From positions 1 through 24,482 of the forward strand of contig CDRNVI010000128.1 of the NCBI GenBank assembly GCA_977017575.1: a DNA stretch of 24,482 bases, written 5' to 3'. Position 1 is the first letter of the stretch. Each line of letters opens with the position of its first letter. The notes beneath the pieces were generated by a model, which was given only the letters and a program-made list of their open reading frames with translations, had not been told where the DNA came from and made no database searches. The position numbers were made by a program, and so were the translations under genes. The stretch comes from Paramoeba atlantica (lineage: Eukaryota; Discosea). This document shows, in pieces, positions 1-8,692 of this stretch.

Positions 1-72
1 CATGAGTCGATTGTCCAAATTTTACAAGACGTGTATTAAAATTTGTACCTACAACTAAGAAAAAAAAAAAAA
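1..72. other. unassigned 5' edge before rps19
   Basis: The first 60 bases are visibly less AT-rich than the mitochondrial DNA that follows, and end in a run of 13 A. One frame is open from base 3 with TGA read as Trp, but it matches no protein I recognise and does not look like the C-terminus of rpl2, the usual upstream neighbour of rps19. It could be the end of an unrecognised mitochondrial gene, a piece of a structural RNA, or foreign sequence at the contig edge. Confidence 0.3.
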
Positions 73-351
73 ATGAATTTAAATAATATTAAAAATATTA
101 AAAATATTATTTATTTTTTAAATTTTTCAAAAATAGATAAATTTATTTGATTAAAGTTAAAAGTAAAAGGTTTTAAAATAAAAAATTATATGATTAATAA
201 AAGATTAACTGTATATAATGGTCGTTATTTTATTCCAATTAAAATTATAGATAGTATGGTTAATTATATGATTAATTATTTTTTTTTTTCAAAAAATATA
301 TTAATAAAAGATAAAAAGAAAAAGAAACGTATAAAGAAAAAGAAAAAATAA
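73..351 (+). CDS. rps19: mitochondrial ribosomal protein S19
   Basis: This is a protein of the small mitochondrial ribosomal subunit, about 92 aa, starting at ATG 73 after a poly-A run and ending at TAA 349-351. The conserved S19 core is readable in the second half: residues TVYNGRYFIPIKI followed by a Met-Val pair, matching the family pattern of a short strand, an N-G turn and F(I/V)P(I/V)KI. A TGA codon near residue 25 is read as Trp. The C-terminus is an unusual lysine/arginine tail in place of the normal short end. It lies two bases before rps3, as in the bacterial S10 operon. The N-terminal half is poorly conserved, so the identification rests on the C-terminal core and the position. Confidence 0.85.
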
Positions 352-353
352 TT

Positions 354-1544
354 ATGGGACATTTAGTTAATCCAATAACATATAGATTATCAAAAAGTAA
401 ATATTGAATTTCGTCTTGAAATAATATTACAAAAAAAAATTATAAATTATTTTTTTAGAAGATTATAATATTATTAAATTTTATAATTGAATTAAAGTTA
501 TAATTAATTGAAACAAGTTAAATTTAGAAATATTACCGTTAAATATAATTAAAACATATAAAATGATGATAATAAATTTAAATTTATTAAATGATGATAA
601 TAAATTTTTAATTAATGATATTAAGTCAAAAAAATATAAATTAAAAAAATATTATAATCAGTCAAAAAAAATATATATTTAAATCTTTTTTAAAGTATAA
701 ACAGTCAAAAAGAAAAAAAAAATATAATTTTTTAAAAGAAAAAAAAAAAAAAAAATATATATTAAATTTTTTACGTAAATTTTTTTATAGTAAAAGAAAA
801 AATTTTTATAAAAATAAAAAATATGTTTGATTTAATTATTTTTTTTGAGACATGCATAATAATAAATATTATTTATTTTATAATAAGTCTTGTAGAGGGT
901 TTTATAGAAAGAAAATATTTAAAAATATATGAAAAAAAAAATCAATAAATAATTTTAATAATTTTAAATATTTTTATAAATATAAAAATATTTATATTTA
1001 TAAAAATAATAAAAGATTAAACAATTTTATTTTTAAATATAAATGATTTAATTTATTAAGAATTCCAACTAATCGTTGATTAAATAGATTAAAATATATT
1101 AAAAATACTAATTATTTAACTTTAGATAAAAAATTTATTTTTATATTAAAAAATTTTTTATCGTTTTTTATAAAAAAAATTTTTAAAGTTAATAATCCTA
1201 TAATTAATTTTATAGATAAAAAAGAAGTAAATTATTCTACTTATTCTTTATATAAGCTAATTTTATGAAGATTGCGTGTAGGTTATAAAATAGAGCATTA
1301 TGCTTATTTATTACATAATAAATTAAAAAATGAAAGAGGTATTATAGGTTTTAAAATAGGTTATGCAGGGAGATATAAAAAAAAGTTAAGAAATAAAAAG
1401 TTTATTAAACAATTTGGTGCTATTTCACCAAGTAATATAAATTCTCCTTTAAGTTATAATCAGTTTATTTTAATTATGCGGTATGGTGTTTGTGGTGTAA
1501 AAATGAGTTATGTTAGAAAAGTGTATTTATCTTCTATAATATAA
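354..1544 (+). CDS. rps3: mitochondrial ribosomal protein S3, frame-broken
   Basis: The N-terminus (MGHLVNPITYRL, then Trp codons written TGA) is the typical S3 start MGxKVNPxxxRL. The C-terminal part (about 1263-1544) carries GIIGFKIGYAGRYKKK and RYGVCGVK, the conserved end of S3. In between lies a long lysine/asparagine-rich insertion, giving an overall size near 397 codons, larger than bacterial S3 but usual for protist mitochondria. The gene is not in one frame. The start frame stops in the T run near 449-457, a second frame (from about 455) runs to TAA 680, and a third (the start frame again) is open from 645 to the end. The frame changes fall at homopolymers and may be sequence errors. 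A 19-base direct repeat (561-579 and 589-607) lies in the variable part. Confidence 0.85.
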
Positions 1545-1592
1545 AAAGAAAGAAAAGAGAAAAAAAGTTGATTTATTAAGAAATAAATAGAA

Positions 1593-2042
1593 ATGAAAAA
1601 AATTTTTGTCAAAAAACATTTAATATTAAATTATTCTAATACTAAAAATTCGATAGAAAAAATATATAATGGTCAATTTGCTATATATTTTTTAGAAGGT
1701 GGTATACTATATAATAATGAATTTAAGGCTTTATTATTTTTTTTAAAAAAAAGATTAAAATTTTTTACTAAATTATTTATACGTTTTCATCCAAGTTTTA
1801 AAAATACATCAAAACCTATAGGTGTTAGAATGGGTAAAGGTAAGGGTGCATTAAATGAATATTATTTTAATATATCAAAAGGTCAAATATTTATTGAATT
1901 TGGTTTTTCTAATAAATTATTTATATTAAATGATAATGATAAAAAAAAATTATTAGAATATATTAAAGGAATTGTTAAATTAGCCTCATTAAAATCAAAT
2001 ATTAAATTTAAATTAGTTTATAATAAAGAAAAATGATTTTAG
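1593..2042 (+). CDS. rpl16: mitochondrial ribosomal protein L16
   Basis: This is a large-subunit ribosomal protein of about 149 aa near the peptidyl-transferase centre. The family hallmark KPIGVRMGKGKG is at residues 76-87, followed by a glycine-rich strand and the usual C-terminal helix ending LASLK. If TGA were a stop the gene would end at 2036. With TGA as Trp, as in the neighbours, it reads two further residues (Trp-Phe) to TAG 2040-2042 and so overlaps rpl14 by 10 bases. This is the only TAG stop seen among the well-supported mitochondrial genes. The start is ATG 1593, with an in-frame TAA three codons upstream. Confidence 0.92.
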
Positions 2043-2389
2043 TAGGTAGTTATTTAAATTGTAGTGATAATTCTGGTGCACGTATTGTAAAATGTATAAG
2101 AATTTATAAAAGAAAAAAATATGGATCTATTGGTGATGAAATATTAATAACTGTTAAAACAAATAATCCTAAAAAAAGAATAAAAAAAGGAGAATTATAT
2201 AAGGCTTTAATTATTAGAACTAAATATAATTTAAAAAAAAATATAAATTATTATAAATTTAGTGATAATGCTGTTGTTTTGATAAATAAAAAAAAATTAC
2301 CTTTAGGTACAAAATTATTTGGTATTAGTTTAAAATTTTTAAGATTTATAAACCGTAAAGTTTTCTTATTGATGCAAAGTATAATATAA
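2033..2389 (+). CDS. rpl14: mitochondrial ribosomal protein L14
   Basis: This is a large-subunit protein of 118 aa, the usual length. The N-terminal pattern of L14 is clear: an initial hydrophobic strand, then CSDNSGARIVKCIRI, matching the family's (A/C)DNSGA(K/R)xxxCI. It continues with GD.I...VK and a stretch of lysines. The start codon ATG 2033 lies inside the end of rpl16, so the two are probably translated from one message. Overlap of genes is common in this part of the genome. The C-terminus departs from the family, as expected for such a fast-evolving mtDNA. Confidence 0.93.
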   Translation: MILVGSYLNCSDNSGARIVKCIRIYKRKKYGSIGDEILITVKTNNPKKRIKKGELYKALIIRTKYNLKKNINYYKFSDNAVVLINKKKLPLGTKLFGISLKFLRFINRKVFLLMQSII

Positions 2390-2393
2390 AAAT

Positions 2394-2951
2394 ATGAAAA
2401 GTATAGATTTCAAAAGTAATTTAAATATAATACAAAAGGATAACATTAGTAAATTGAATATAATGAGTTTTAATCAATTATCAAAAATTGATAAAGTTGA
2501 TGTAAAAGTTAAATTATATTCTTCAGATGGTAATATAGTTAGAAGGTATCTTATTTTAAATAAATTATTTAAAAAATTATTTAATCAAAGAGTTTCTATT
2601 ATAAAAATACAAAAAGAGACATTACGTAATTTTTCTGTTAGATCAAGACGTAATAATTTATCTTATTATATAGTTTTAGGATTAAGTTTAAGAAAAAATA
2701 ATATTTATTCTAATTTAAATTATTTATATAATATTATTTTTAATTTATTAGATAAAAATAATGAAAGTAGTTTAATTTATAGAAAAGAAAATAAATATAT
2801 AATAGAATTAAAAAATTTTAATTTTTTATTAGGATTAAATAGTGATGAAGATATATTGGTAAATAATTTAATTTTTAAATTAAATTTTATTATAAATTTT
2901 AATAATAATAATAATAAATTACATGAAAAAATATTTTTTAAAAAATTATAA
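2394..2951 (+). CDS. rpl5: mitochondrial ribosomal protein L5
   Basis: This 185-aa basic protein lies exactly where L5 is expected, between rpl14 and rps14. The recognisable part is the middle, with residues resembling the L5 pattern of paired basic helices (KxxxRNFSVRSRRNN), a hydrophobic strand (YYIVLGLSLRKNN) and a following helix. The C-terminal half is rich in Asn and Ile and poorly conserved. ATG 2394 follows the rpl14 stop by four bases, and the 3' end overlaps the start of rps14 by 29 bases. The assignment leans on gene order as much as on sequence. Confidence 0.72.
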   Translation: MKSIDFKSNLNIIQKDNISKLNIMSFNQLSKIDKVDVKVKLYSSDGNIVRRYLILNKLFKKLFNQRVSIIKIQKETLRNFSVRSRRNNLSYYIVLGLSLRKNNIYSNLNYLYNIIFNLLDKNNESSLIYRKENKYIIELKNFNFLLGLNSDEDILVNNLIFKLNFIINFNNNNNKLHEKIFFKKL

Positions 2952-3192
2952 AAATGAAAGAATATATAATAATAATAATACATTAGTATTATTATTAAAA
3001 ATTTTAAAAATATATAGGAAAAAGAAAATATTTTTTTTGAATTTTCCTATACAGAATATTTTAAGAAAGAATTTTTGTATAGAAACTGGTTTAAAGAGAT
3101 CTGTTTTTCGAGATTTTTCTTTATCTAGAATGAATATAAAAGAATCTCTTAATATGAAACAAATTAATGGTTTAAAAAAAATATCTTGATAA
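2923..3192 (+). CDS. rps14: mitochondrial ribosomal protein S14
   Basis: This is a small-subunit protein of 89 aa. The C-terminal half is diagnostic: NFCIETGLKRSVFRDFSLSR, an arginine-rich S14 core, then a Met/Lys helix and the ending KKISW. The terminal Trp is encoded by TGA 3187-3189 and followed by TAA 3190-3192. Since S14 proteins normally end in (K/R)(A/S)SW, this is direct evidence that TGA is not a stop here. The N-terminal 25 residues (Asn/Lys-rich) overlap the end of rpl5 in another frame. Initiation at 2923 is the only in-frame ATG before the core. Confidence 0.9.
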
Positions 3193-3195
3193 GTT

Positions 3196-3588
3196 ATGAA
3201 TTTTTTTTGTAGTCAAATTAATAATGGGTATATAGCTAATTTAAAAAGTTTATATATACCATTAAAAAAAAAGTATTTACCTATATTATCACGTTTATAC
3301 GAATTAAATTTGATAAATAGTTTTATAATATGTAATAAATACCAAATAAAAATAACATTAAAATATTATAATAATAAGCCTTTAATTTTTTTAGAACAAT
3401 TATCTTCAGGAGGTAATAAACAATATTTAAAATTTAAAACTTTTAATAAAAATTTTTCTAAATTTTATTTTAATCCTTGTTTTTATAGTAGTAATAAAGG
3501 TTTGTTAACACACGATGAAGCTTATATTATAAAAAGTGGTGGTAAAGCCTTATTAAAAGTACATCTATTATATAAAAATATATTATAA
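3196..3588 (+). CDS. rps8: mitochondrial ribosomal protein S8
   Basis: This is a small-subunit protein of 130 aa, the normal S8 length. The N-terminal domain shows the pattern NGYIANLKSLYIPLKKKYLPILSRL, corresponding to the family's short NG turn, basic loop and IL..L helix. The C-terminal RNA-binding part has SSNKGLLTHDEAYIIKSGGK, matching the family's (S/T)S.KG(I/L)(M/L)T..(E/D)A......GG(E/K). It begins three bases after the rps14 stop and ends three bases before rpl6, in the order of the bacterial spc operon. Confidence 0.92.
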   Translation: MNFFCSQINNGYIANLKSLYIPLKKKYLPILSRLYELNLINSFIICNKYQIKITLKYYNNKPLIFLEQLSSGGNKQYLKFKTFNKNFSKFYFNPCFYSSNKGLLTHDEAYIIKSGGKALLKVHLLYKNIL

Positions 3589-3591
3589 TAA

Positions 3592-4131
3592 ATGAAAAAA
3601 AAATTATATTTAGGAAAAAGTTCTTTATTAAATATTATACATAATAATAATAATATTTTTATGGAAAATATAATAAGTAATTATAAAAAAAATATAGATT
3701 TAACTATCTTAACTTTATTTAATCAAAAAAATATATTTATATTAAATAATAAAACATTAATTATTAAAAGAAAGAAATATTATAGTTTATTTCAAAGATA
3801 TATAAAAAAAAATTTAATTGATTTGATAAGAGGTTATTGCCTAATTTTAAATGTTATAGGTTTAGGTTTTACTATGACTATTTGAAAAGATAATGAATTA
3901 AGATTTAATATAGGTTATAATCATTTGATTTATTATAATATACCTAAAGGTATTTTAGTTAAATCTAGATCTAGAAGAAATCTTTTTTTATTTAGTAATT
4001 CTTATTTTTTGTTAAAAAAAGTATCTGTGGAAATAAAACAATTTAGAAAATTAAATGCATATAAATTGAAAGGAATAAAAGAAAAAAATGAATTATATAT
4101 TAAAAAAATTGAAAAAAAAGGAACTTATTAA
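3592..4131 (+). CDS. rpl6: mitochondrial ribosomal protein L6
   Basis: This is a large-subunit protein of 179 aa, normal for L6. A TGA at 3883-3885 is read as Trp, and reading continues in the same frame. The C-terminal half carries the L6 signature: LRFNIGYNHLIYYNIPKGI (family: L.LGYSH...(Y/F).(I/V)P.GI), then a basic turn and FRKLNAYKLKGI, the family's R.P.(P/A)YKGKGI. The N-terminal half, with GxGF at the domain boundary (VIGLGFTM), fits the duplicated L6 fold. It follows rps8 directly and is followed by about 150 bases without a gene. Confidence 0.93.
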
Positions 4132-4282
4132 TTCAGCAATAAGTTTTAAGGTATTATTAAATTTTAATTATAATTTAATTTATATATCATAATTATAATT
4201 TAAAATTAATTTTCGATAATAATTGACTTCAAGTTAAAAATTATTTATATGAAATGGGTATTATAAATAAACAATAAAAAAT
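4132..4282. other. AT-rich spacer with imperfect hairpin
   Basis: This non-coding spacer lies between rpl6 and rps13. The stretch around 4154-4212 can fold into a long imperfect AT hairpin (left arm near ATTAAATTTTAATTATAAT, right arm near TAATTATAATTTAAAATTAA). A TTCGAT-like tract at 4213-4218 made me test for a tRNA, but no acceptor, D-arm and anticodon set could be built. No gene is supported. Confidence 0.4.
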
Positions 4283-4596
4283 ATGAATATAAAACGTTAT
4301 ATAATTAATAATTATAATATTGGTTTATCTTTATTATCTATAATATTATTTAAATTTGGTTTATTATATAATAAATCTTATAAAAATATTAATAATAAAG
4401 GTTTATTAAAACAGTTAGAAAAAAATTTGTTATATTTTTTTAAAGGAAGGAACAAATTAAACATATTAGATATAATAATATTATGAAAAAAATAGTTAAT
4501 GGTTCTTATTTTGGTTATAAACGTATTAGAGGGTTACCTATGTATAATCAACGATCAAAGACTAATAATAGATCATCGAGAAAAAAAATAATATAA
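4283..4596 (+). CDS. rps13: mitochondrial ribosomal protein S13, in two frames
   Basis: The S13 C-terminal signature is unmistakable: GSYFGYKRIRGLPMYNQRSK followed by TNNRSSRK, matching the family's G.YRG.RH..GLPVRGQRT.TNARTRK. The upstream part (KRYIINNYNIGLSLLSIILFKFG) fits the N-terminal helix-turn with its G.G motif. The first frame (from 4283) reaches a TAG at 4493-4495. The second frame has an ATG at 4483 and runs to TAA 4594-4596, so the pieces overlap by 13 bases at a run of seven A. Read across, the protein is continuous and of normal S13 layout. One A missing from the run would restore a single frame; a true split gene is possible but less likely. Confidence 0.88.
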
Positions 4597-6222
4597 GTGA
4601 TGAAAACTACATGATATAATAATATAATAAAACATAATATAAAAAATAATAAAATAGTTTTATTTGATAATAAAACAGATTATAATGAGTTATCTTTATA
4701 TAATTTAAATTATAAGAGTAAAAATTTTTTTATTATTAAATAATGTTATTGATGTTATTAGTGATAATATTTATTCAGAAATAAAAAATTTCAATCTTAA
4801 TTTAATAATAAATATTTATTATTTAATGAATAAATTTTTTAAATTTAATATTAATAAAAAATTTTTATAAATTAGAGTATTTAAATAATAAATATTTATT
4901 ATTGAATTTAAATAATTCTAAATCGTTTTTTGTTATAAAAGATAATTATAAAAATTTTTATAATAATTTTTTTCAAATTCTTTTATGAATTTTTTAGATT
5001 GTAATAAAAAATTTATATATAATAGAAAGTTAAGGTATAAAAATTATAATTTTTTATTATCATATAAAAATAAATTAAGAAAAAAATTGTTTTTAAAGCA
5101 AACTCGTTTTAATAATATAGATAATGAAGATTTTTTAAATTTGGACCAGAAAATGGTTTATATTTTCAAACTATAAGTAATAGTTTTAGAAAGAAAAGAG
5201 AAGAAAAGAGAGAAGAAAACAACAATTATTTCATTATAATAATAATATAATAAAAAAAACTATTTTTTTAAAAAAAGGTCAAGTATTTTTAGGTTATAAT
5301 TTTAAGTCTTTATCAAAATTAAATTTATTTAATTTAGATTATATAAAATTTAATAATAATTTTTATATAAGAAAAAATATTGTCTTGAAAAGAATAAAAA
5401 AAATTTATTTTTATTATTTAGAAAAGAAAATTTATTAAAATATTATAATAAAAAATATTTAAAATATAAAAAATTTAATATAAAAAATTTTTATAATAAT
5501 TATTATTTTTTATTTAAAAATTATTGTATAAAAAAAATAAAAATAAATTATATAGAAAGAGAAAAATTTTAATTAAAAAAAAATTTAAAAATAAATTATA
5601 TAATTATAATTTATTTTAAATAAACTAAATTTATTTAAAAATAAAAAAGAAAAGAGAAATTTATTTAATATTAGATATAATTTTTTTTATAAAATATATA
5701 ATATTAATTTATGAAAAAAATATAAAAGAAAAGAGAAATTTTTAGATATATAAAAAGAATAAAAAATAACTTTTATTCTTTAAAATTATATAAAAGAAAA
5801 GAAAAAAGAATAAAATTATATAATTATTCATATTTAATTAAAAGAAAAAAATTATTAAATTATAATTTTTTATATTTTATAAAAAATTTATATATTAATA
5901 GTATTTATAATAATATTAAAAATAAATTTTTATATAAAAATTATAAAAAATTTTATATAATGAATAAATTTTTATATACTATTAATTCGAATATTGATTA
6001 TAAAATATTAAAATATTTTTAATAATATTAAATAATATTAAATTATTAAATAATTATAAAATTTCTAAAAATGTTAAAAATTTCTTTTTTAAGAATAGTT
6101 TTAATAACATATTAAAAAAAAGAAATTGAAAACAAATAAATAAATATTTATATTTTCGTATTTTTTAATAAATATAATTATAATAAAATTAATAATTATA
6201 AATATAAAAAGAAAAAAATTAA
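4597..6222 (+). other. unidentified broken coding region
   Basis: This 1.6-kb stretch has no recognisable family. It contains open pieces in changing frames: ATG 4600 to TAA 4741-4743, a frame from about 4736 to about 4870, one ending at TAA 5174-5176 (from ATG 4985), and one from about 5205 to TAA 5436-5438, which includes FLKKGQVFLGYNF, a faint echo of an S2 N-terminus. All use Lys, Asn, Tyr, Ile and Phe as in the downstream ORF, and TGA occurs as Trp. Breaks tend to fall in A or T runs, so this may be the front of one large gene with sequence errors, several unknown ribosomal proteins such as rps2, rps4 or rps11, or decaying DNA. Purine-rich decamer repeats lie at 5192-5211, 5648-5657 and 5727-5736. 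Confidence 0.4.
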
Positions 6223-6408
6223 AAATTTATAAATATAAAAAGAAAAAATTCAAAATTTTTTATTATTAAAAAATCAACAACAAAAGAAAAAAAAATATAT
6301 AAATTTGATAAATTTTTTTATAATATTTCTTTAAATTTAATTAAATTAAATAAATTACATAAAAAAAAGGGAATAAAGAAAAAAAATTATTTTAATAATA
6401 ATAAAAAT

Positions 6409-8073
6409 ATGAAATCTTTAATAAATTATTATATTTACAATTATAATAATAAAGATTTATTGAATTTTAATATTTATAATTATAATTGTAAATATAATAA
6501 ATTTAATAAAGATTATTGTTCTCATAAATATAAAAATTTTAAAGTTTATAAATATAAAAATTTTATATTTAATAGTTATGAATTAGATTATTACGATATA
6601 ATAAATAAATTTCATAAAAAAAAATGAAATTTTTATATTATAAATGAAAAAGAAAAGAATGATTTATATTATAAATGAAAATCTATAAAGATACCTTATA
6701 ATAATTTTTTAGTATTTTCTTGTAATATTAATTGTGAAAATTATTTAATAAAAGTTTTAACTAAGATTAAAAAGAATTATATTTTTTATTCAAAAAATTT
6801 ATTAAATAATAATTCAATTATATCTAAAAGAAAAGAGAATAAAAGTTTAAAAAAGAGAAATTTTATATCTTATAATTGTAATTTAATTGATAATTTAAAA
6901 TTAAATAAAAGAAAAGAGAAAAATTTAAAATCTTGAACTTATTATTTATTTATAAATAATAATTTAATAAAAGAAAAGAGAAAAATAATTTTAAAACCAA
7001 TAAAAGAAAAAAAAAATATTAAAAACTCAATTTGTTTATGAAAAAAAAGAAATTGATTTATAAATAAATCTTTTACTCAGAAGAGTTCATATTTAAAATT
7101 TTATAATAGAAAGAAGAAAGTATTTATATTAATTCAAAAAAATAATTTAAAGAAAAGAGAAAAAAAATTATTAAATTTATATTTAACAGGAAAAAAGAGA
7201 AGATTCTATAGGTATAATAATATTACATCTTTTTTTTTAAATTATAAGTTTATTAATAATAATAAAACATTATTATTTAAACAAATGAAAAAAAAATTAA
7301 AAATTTTATTTAAAAAAGGTTTATTTAAAAAAAGTAGTATGTATTTTTTTAGAAGAACATTATTAGTAGAATATCCTAAATGATCATTAATAAAAGAAAA
7401 TTATTTTAAACGTAATGAAGATAATATAATGTCGTATTTATCAAAATATATACATTTTAAAATTTATAATATATATAGAAAAATATATAATATTGATTTA
7501 TTATTTTTAAAACGAATTAATCAATATAAAAATTTTAGTAAACTAAATTATTCAAAAATTTTAATTAATATTAGAAGTAATTTGTTACAATATTTTTATA
7601 ACAAAAATAAGACTTTCAAAAGTTTTATTAAAAATAAAGTTTACTATAATAAATTTTTAGTAAAAAATGTATCAATAAAAAATTATATATTATTTAATAA
7701 TATTAATGATTATACTAATAATTATAAAAATATAAATAATTTGAAATATAATAATTCTATATATAGTTATTATAAATATTTTTTAAAATTAGTATTATTT
7801 AATAATTTGATTTTAAAAAATAATTATACTAAAAAAATAAATTGTGATATTAGTTTATTTATTACTAAATTTATGAAAAATTTAAATATAATATATAAGT
7901 ATATATATAGTATTAAGTATTCAAATAAAAAAAATTTAAATTATTATTCAAAATTAAATGAAATAAATTTTTTTAATAATATTTATGACTATGATTATAG
8001 TTTATTAAATAATAATAGCTTAATAAATTATAAATTAAATACTGTTACTTTATTAAATTCTAAAAAATATTAA
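6409..8073 (+). CDS. large unidentified basic mitochondrial ORF
   Basis: This is a continuous frame of 554 codons from ATG 6409 to TAA 8071-8073, when TGA (for example 6625-6627, 6676-6678, 7381-7383) is read as Trp. The frame is open back to 6223, so the gene may start upstream at a non-ATG codon or be joined to the preceding broken region. The protein is very rich in Lys, Asn, Tyr and Ile, highly basic, and lacks an obvious membrane segment. The least biased part is around residues 305-345 (for example FRRTLLVEYPKWSLIKENYF). Its position after rps13 suggests a divergent ribosomal protein with expansion segments, but I recognise no family. Copies of a purine decamer are inserted in it in all three codon phases. 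Confidence 0.6.
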
Positions 8074-8193
8074 TTAAATAATATTTAATTAATAAATTTA
8101 AAAAGAAATTTTTAAATTTGAATATTATTATTAATTTGAATAATAATAATATTTTTAAAATAAGGTAAAAAGAAAAAAATATTTTTATCTTAT
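8069..8193. repeat. array of four adjacent hairpins
   Basis: There are four consecutive inverted repeats. The first pairs 8069-8079 with 8083-8093 (11 bp perfect, 3-base loop). The second pairs 8094-8104 with 8109-8119 (11 bp perfect, GAAA loop). The third pairs 8121-8132 with 8142-8153 (12 bp perfect, 9-base loop). The fourth pairs 8160-8171 with 8182-8193 (12 bp with one G-U pair, 10-base loop). The first spans the stop codon of the large ORF. They could mark a transcript end or processing site, or be mobile hairpin elements of the kind known in some fungal and algal mtDNAs. Confidence 0.7.
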
Positions 8194-8311
8194 ATATGTT
8201 TGCACCTTCAAGATGTTGTATAGAAAAAGAAAGAAAAGAATAAACGTGAAAAAATGATTAAGAAAATTATTTAGTAATTAAATTATAGTAATAAAAAAAA
8301 AAATTATTATT
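8194..8311. other. spacer before atp8
   Basis: These 118 bases carry no gene. The tract at about 8200-8222 (GTTTGCACCTTCAAGATGTTG) is less AT-rich than its surroundings and stands out as a possible conserved signal or small RNA. A variant of the purine repeat follows near 8230. No tRNA fold was found. Confidence 0.35.
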
Positions 8312-8692
8312 ATGCCACAATTAGATTTAGGAATTTTATTTTTAGAATTAGTTTTAAATTTTATATTTTTTTGATTAATTTATATTTATTATGCAAGATA
8401 TATATTCCCTTTAATAAATAAAACTATTAAATTAAGAAAATATAAATTAAAATCTATAATAAAAAGATTATTATTATTAGAATCAAATATTTTATTTATT
8501 ATAAAATTAAATTTAAGTATTTTATTAAATAATAATTTTTTATTAAATAAATTTGTTGTTTTATTAAAATCTAAAATTAATAATATTAAAATTATTATTT
8601 TTAGTAAATTATATATATTAGGTTTAAATTTCTTAAAAAAAGAATCTTTATTAAATAAAAAATATTTTATAATAAAAACAATATATAAATAA
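8312..8692 (+). CDS. atp8: ATP synthase Fo subunit 8
   Basis: This 126-aa protein begins MPQLDLGILFLELVLNFIF, the N-terminal signature of mitochondrial ATP synthase subunit 8 (MPQLD, a hydrophobic span, then a (Y/F)YAR-like exit). There is one membrane segment at about residues 8-30, followed by a basic, isoleucine/leucine-rich tail, a longer C-terminus of the kind seen in protist and plant (ymf19-type) versions. It acts in the peripheral part of Fo in the inner membrane. The start is ATG 8312 and the stop is TAA 8690-8692, whose last base is the first base of the cob start codon. One TGA is read as Trp in the membrane span. Confidence 0.85.

Larger units (their letters stand above)
1551..7160 (+). 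repeat. dispersed purine decamer AGAAAAGAGA
   Basis: Exact copies of AGAAAAGAGA occur at 1551-1560 (the rps3-rpl16 spacer), 5192-5201 and 5202-5211 (tandem), 5648-5657, 5727-5736, 6829-6838, 6910-6919, 6972-6981 and 7151-7160. Most are flanked by more A (AAAAGAAAAGAGAAA); shortened variants lie near 5795 and 8230. All are on the same strand. The respiratory genes lack them. Confidence 0.7.

Noticed and set aside
2777-2983. Reverse-strand ORF over rpl5 and rps14
   Set aside because: It is a low-complexity Phe/Leu/Tyr product, the antisense of AT-rich coding sequence; no mitochondrial gene is on the - strand.
4139-4235. tRNA gene around the TTCGAT tract
   Set aside because: Acceptor pairing is 5 of 7 at best, and no D-arm or anticodon stem could be placed.
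8200-8222. Fragment of large-subunit rRNA (resembles GTTTGGCACCTCGATGTC)
   Set aside because: The match is broken by an internal insertion, and the equally conserved rRNA bases on both sides are missing.
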